Shown: piece by piece, positions 62,478 through 64,000 of the stretch
How positions within the stretch are numbered: the stretch's first letter is position 1
How the letters are laid out: each line of letters starts with the position of its first letter
NCBI GenBank assembly: GCA_022828125.1
Contig: JAJEJD010000018.1
Coordinates: 1-64,000, forward strand
DNA: 64,000 nt
Reading direction: 5' to 3'
Source of the DNA: a bacterium
Lineage (GTDB): Bacteria; UBA8248
Translations under genes and position numbers: made by a program
Notes under the pieces: model-generated
What the model saw: only the letters and a program-made list of their open reading frames with translations
Database searches by the model: none
What the model was told of the DNA's origin: nothing

Positions 62478-63449
62478 TCAGGCGGCGATTTCGAGACGGG
62501 GCGATTCTCTTAAGGCGGGGGAGCCGAGTTTTTCCAGAACGTGAGGATTTCGCCGGACGATCTCGAAGAGCATCCCGAGGCTGAGGTGGTTGCCGAAATC
62601 ATCGTCCCATTCCAGCCGGTTCTTGCAGTTCTCCCTTGTCAACCGGAAGCGGGACCAGGAGAGTTTCCCGTCGGCTTGTTCTTCCATCCCCACGATGAGT
62701 TCGTCTCCGTAGAACCAGGTCCACATTTCCAAATCGCCGACGCGGACGGGTTCGACTTCGGGCCGGCCGCCCCTGAACCTGCCGTATGCTCCCACGCGAG
62801 CGAATGAAGTTTCATTATCGGCGGTGACGCCGAGCTCATGGAGAATCTTCATCCCCAGTTCGAATGAGATTCGGGGGTCGTCGTTTTCGTGGGCGGAGAA
62901 TTCCACCGCTTCGCTCTTCTCCAAATCGATTTTCAGCAGAGCGAAAGGCTCCTCTCCCTTCAGGAGCAGCCACAGCCCGGATTCGCCGGACTCGACCTCC
63001 TTCCAATAACTCTGCGCATCCTCGCGCTTGCGAACGCAGATTTCGAGAGTTTTTCCGATCTCCATGAGCTTCTTGAGGGAGCGCACCTCTTCGAGCCGGA
63101 ACTTGTCGCATAGGGGTATGATTCTTGGACTGGCTTCTGCTTCTGCGCGCCTCTCGCGGGCCTCGGTCAATGCCTTGCGGAAGTGCTCTGCATTCTTGCT
63201 GGCTTCTTCAAAAGTATGGCGGCAGCTTTTGAGGAGTTTCCCGGCCTTGCGCCTCACGGCCTCGTCCTCATGCCCGGAGCACTTGAGAGCTTCCCGTATG
63301 GTCCTGAGAGCGGCGCGCACGGTCCGCTCGCCGGTCTCTCCCTTCTCTTGCAGGTATGTGTCGATCCCTTTCTTGAGTTTCTCAAAGGGGAAACTCTCGC
63401 CTGCTTCTTTTCTCAGGCGGTTCCACTGCATCAGGCAATCAGCGTTCAT
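62478..63449 (-). CDS. Unrecognised protein (helical N-terminus, possible nucleic-acid or plasmid-type role)
   Basis: 323 aa, ATG with GAAGGAG upstream. The first ~150 residues are helical, very rich in Glu, Lys and Arg, partly coiled-coil-like ('TFEEASKNAEHFRKALTEARERRAEAE'). The middle has a compact domain ('GLWLLLKGEEPFALLKIDLEKSEAVEFSAHENDD') faintly like the PcfJ group of plasmid and phage proteins; I am not confident. It follows the truncated gene by 30 bases, so the two are probably co-transcribed. Confidence 0.6.
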   Translation of the reverse strand: MNADCLMQWNRLRKEAGESFPFEKLKKGIDTYLQEKGETGERTVRAALRTIREALKCSGHEDEAVRRKAGKLLKSCRHTFEEASKNAEHFRKALTEARERRAEAEASPRIIPLCDKFRLEEVRSLKKLMEIGKTLEICVRKREDAQSYWKEVESGESGLWLLLKGEEPFALLKIDLEKSEAVEFSAHENDDPRISFELGMKILHELGVTADNETSFARVGAYGRFRGGRPEVEPVRVGDLEMWTWFYGDELIVGMEEQADGKLSWSRFRLTRENCKNRLEWDDDFGNHLSLGMLFEIVRRNPHVLEKLGSPALRESPRLEIAA

Positions 63450-63479
63450 GTTTTCTCCTTCCTCTTCGGCTCGTTTCTT

Positions 63480-64000
63480 CTATTCGTCCGCCTCGTCTTC
63501 CGCGCCGGTTTCGCCGGTCAGCATTTTCCCGAGTTTCACGGCGGCGGCCATCATCTCCTCACAGGCGGCCCATTCATCGTCCGTGATCTGCGCCTCCAGC
63601 CAATTCACGCGCTCACGTGTCGCGTCTTCGCCCTCGCCGCGCAGGCGCTTGGGGATCTGGCCGAGACGCGCGTGCCCGTGGGAGAGGACCCACCCGGCGC
63701 GGGGTGAGCCGCAGGTCAAGCGCTCGCGGAGTTCAGGGAAAAGATGGCCCCTGCAGCCGATGTCGGGGTCGAACTCGACGTCTTCGGGCTCCAGCGCACC
63801 GTTGCCGGCTTCCAGATTCTCAGCCAGTCGCTTCAGGAAGTTGGAGAAGGGGTTCCCGCTTTCCCGATATGCCTCCCAGCGGGGGTCGTCCCACTCGAGG
63901 TTCCCGGGGTGGCGGAACAGGTCGCGCCTCTCGATGGATTCCTCCTCCTCCTGGTATGCCCAGGCGGAGTCTGCGAGATGCGCGGGCAGGGCGCGGTTGA
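63480..64000 (-). CDS. Unrecognised acidic protein, 5' end cut by the window edge
   Basis: At least 172 codons are open from the window end to the TAG at 63480; the ORF track lists only the last 79. The visible part is acidic, with 'ESIERRDLFRHPGNLEWDDPRWEAYRE', a run 'YQEEEES' and an acidic tail ending 'GAEDEADE'. No family recognised. The true start is beyond position 64000. Together with the next gene it may belong to an accessory element. Confidence 0.6.
   Translation of the reverse strand, partial: NRALPAHLADSAWAYQEEEESIERRDLFRHPGNLEWDDPRWEAYRESGNPFSNFLKRLAENLEAGNGALEPEDVEFDPDIGCRGHLFPELRERLTCGSPRAGWVLSHGHARLGQIPKRLRGEGEDATRERVNWLEAQITDDEWAACEEMMAAAVKLGKMLTGETGAEDEADE

Overview
The window is GC-rich DNA from a Gram-negative bacterium. 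Support for an outer membrane comes from a small LptM-type lipoprotein, a TolQ/TolR/TonB-type set, Spy/CpxP-like periplasmic proteins and several clear signal peptides. Lysine and diaminopimelate are made through the aminotransferase (DapL) variant, and argH-lptM-lysA-dapF ... dapB ... dapL-folK-panC resembles the gene order I recall from deltaproteobacterial genomes. Enzymes such as LLM oxidoreductases, Ldh_2, cyclase, LVIVD and EamA proteins are common in poorly cultured soil and marine lineages (Tectomicrobia/Rokubacteria-like groups). The phylum is an inference only. No rRNA, tRNA, CRISPR array, transposase or integrase was seen.

Layout: 0.6-4.5 kb holds an iron(III)-type ABC importer (binding protein and fused double permease, no ATPase) and a DUF1932 dehydrogenase; 4.6-5.8 kb an MFS carrier; 6.5-10.2 kb argH, lptM, lysA and dapF. 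From 10.6 to 13.2 kb, reading left, lies an ECF sigma / putative anti-sigma / two Spy-like protein module. 13.3-20.6 kb holds dapB, a cupin, a ferredoxin fused to a membrane anchor, a secreted protein, dapL, folK and panC. 20.5-28.8 kb is one run: two large TPR proteins, TolQ-, TolR- and TonB-like proteins and a MaoC hydratase. 28.9-34.6 kb holds a zinc dehydrogenase and, on the minus strand, larE-larB-larC (nickel-pincer nucleotide cofactor), a MoaD/ThiS-like protein and an amidohydrolase. 34.8-41.8 kb holds hisC, HU, a DEAD-box helicase, an LLM oxidoreductase, a DinB protein, a deiodinase-family selenoprotein and a SprT-like protein. 41.9-62.2 kb is metabolic: oxidoreductases, a crotonase, an M24 peptidase, two EamA exporters, Ldh_2, MsrP, a reverse-transsulfuration pair, pgk, two SDRs, an LVIVD protein with a cyclase, a LexA/CI-like repressor, etfAB, an Mrp ATPase and a D-2-hydroxyacid dehydrogenase. 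62.5-64 kb holds two unrecognised genes, one cut by the window end.

The most notable item is at 40131-40823 (minus). The ORF track shows two separate ORFs, but they are one gene with an in-frame UGA in a deiodinase-like motif (GAIT-U-PPY), followed at the right distance by a hairpin with an AGGU loop. This is a bacterial selenoprotein that routine annotation would split. The intergenic spacers at 0-0.6, 5.9-6.5, 10.2-10.6, 14.7-15.3, 19.2-19.7 and 30.0-30.5 kb are filled with short palindromic repeats of several unrelated families, mostly arranged as inverted doublets (REPIN/MITE-like).
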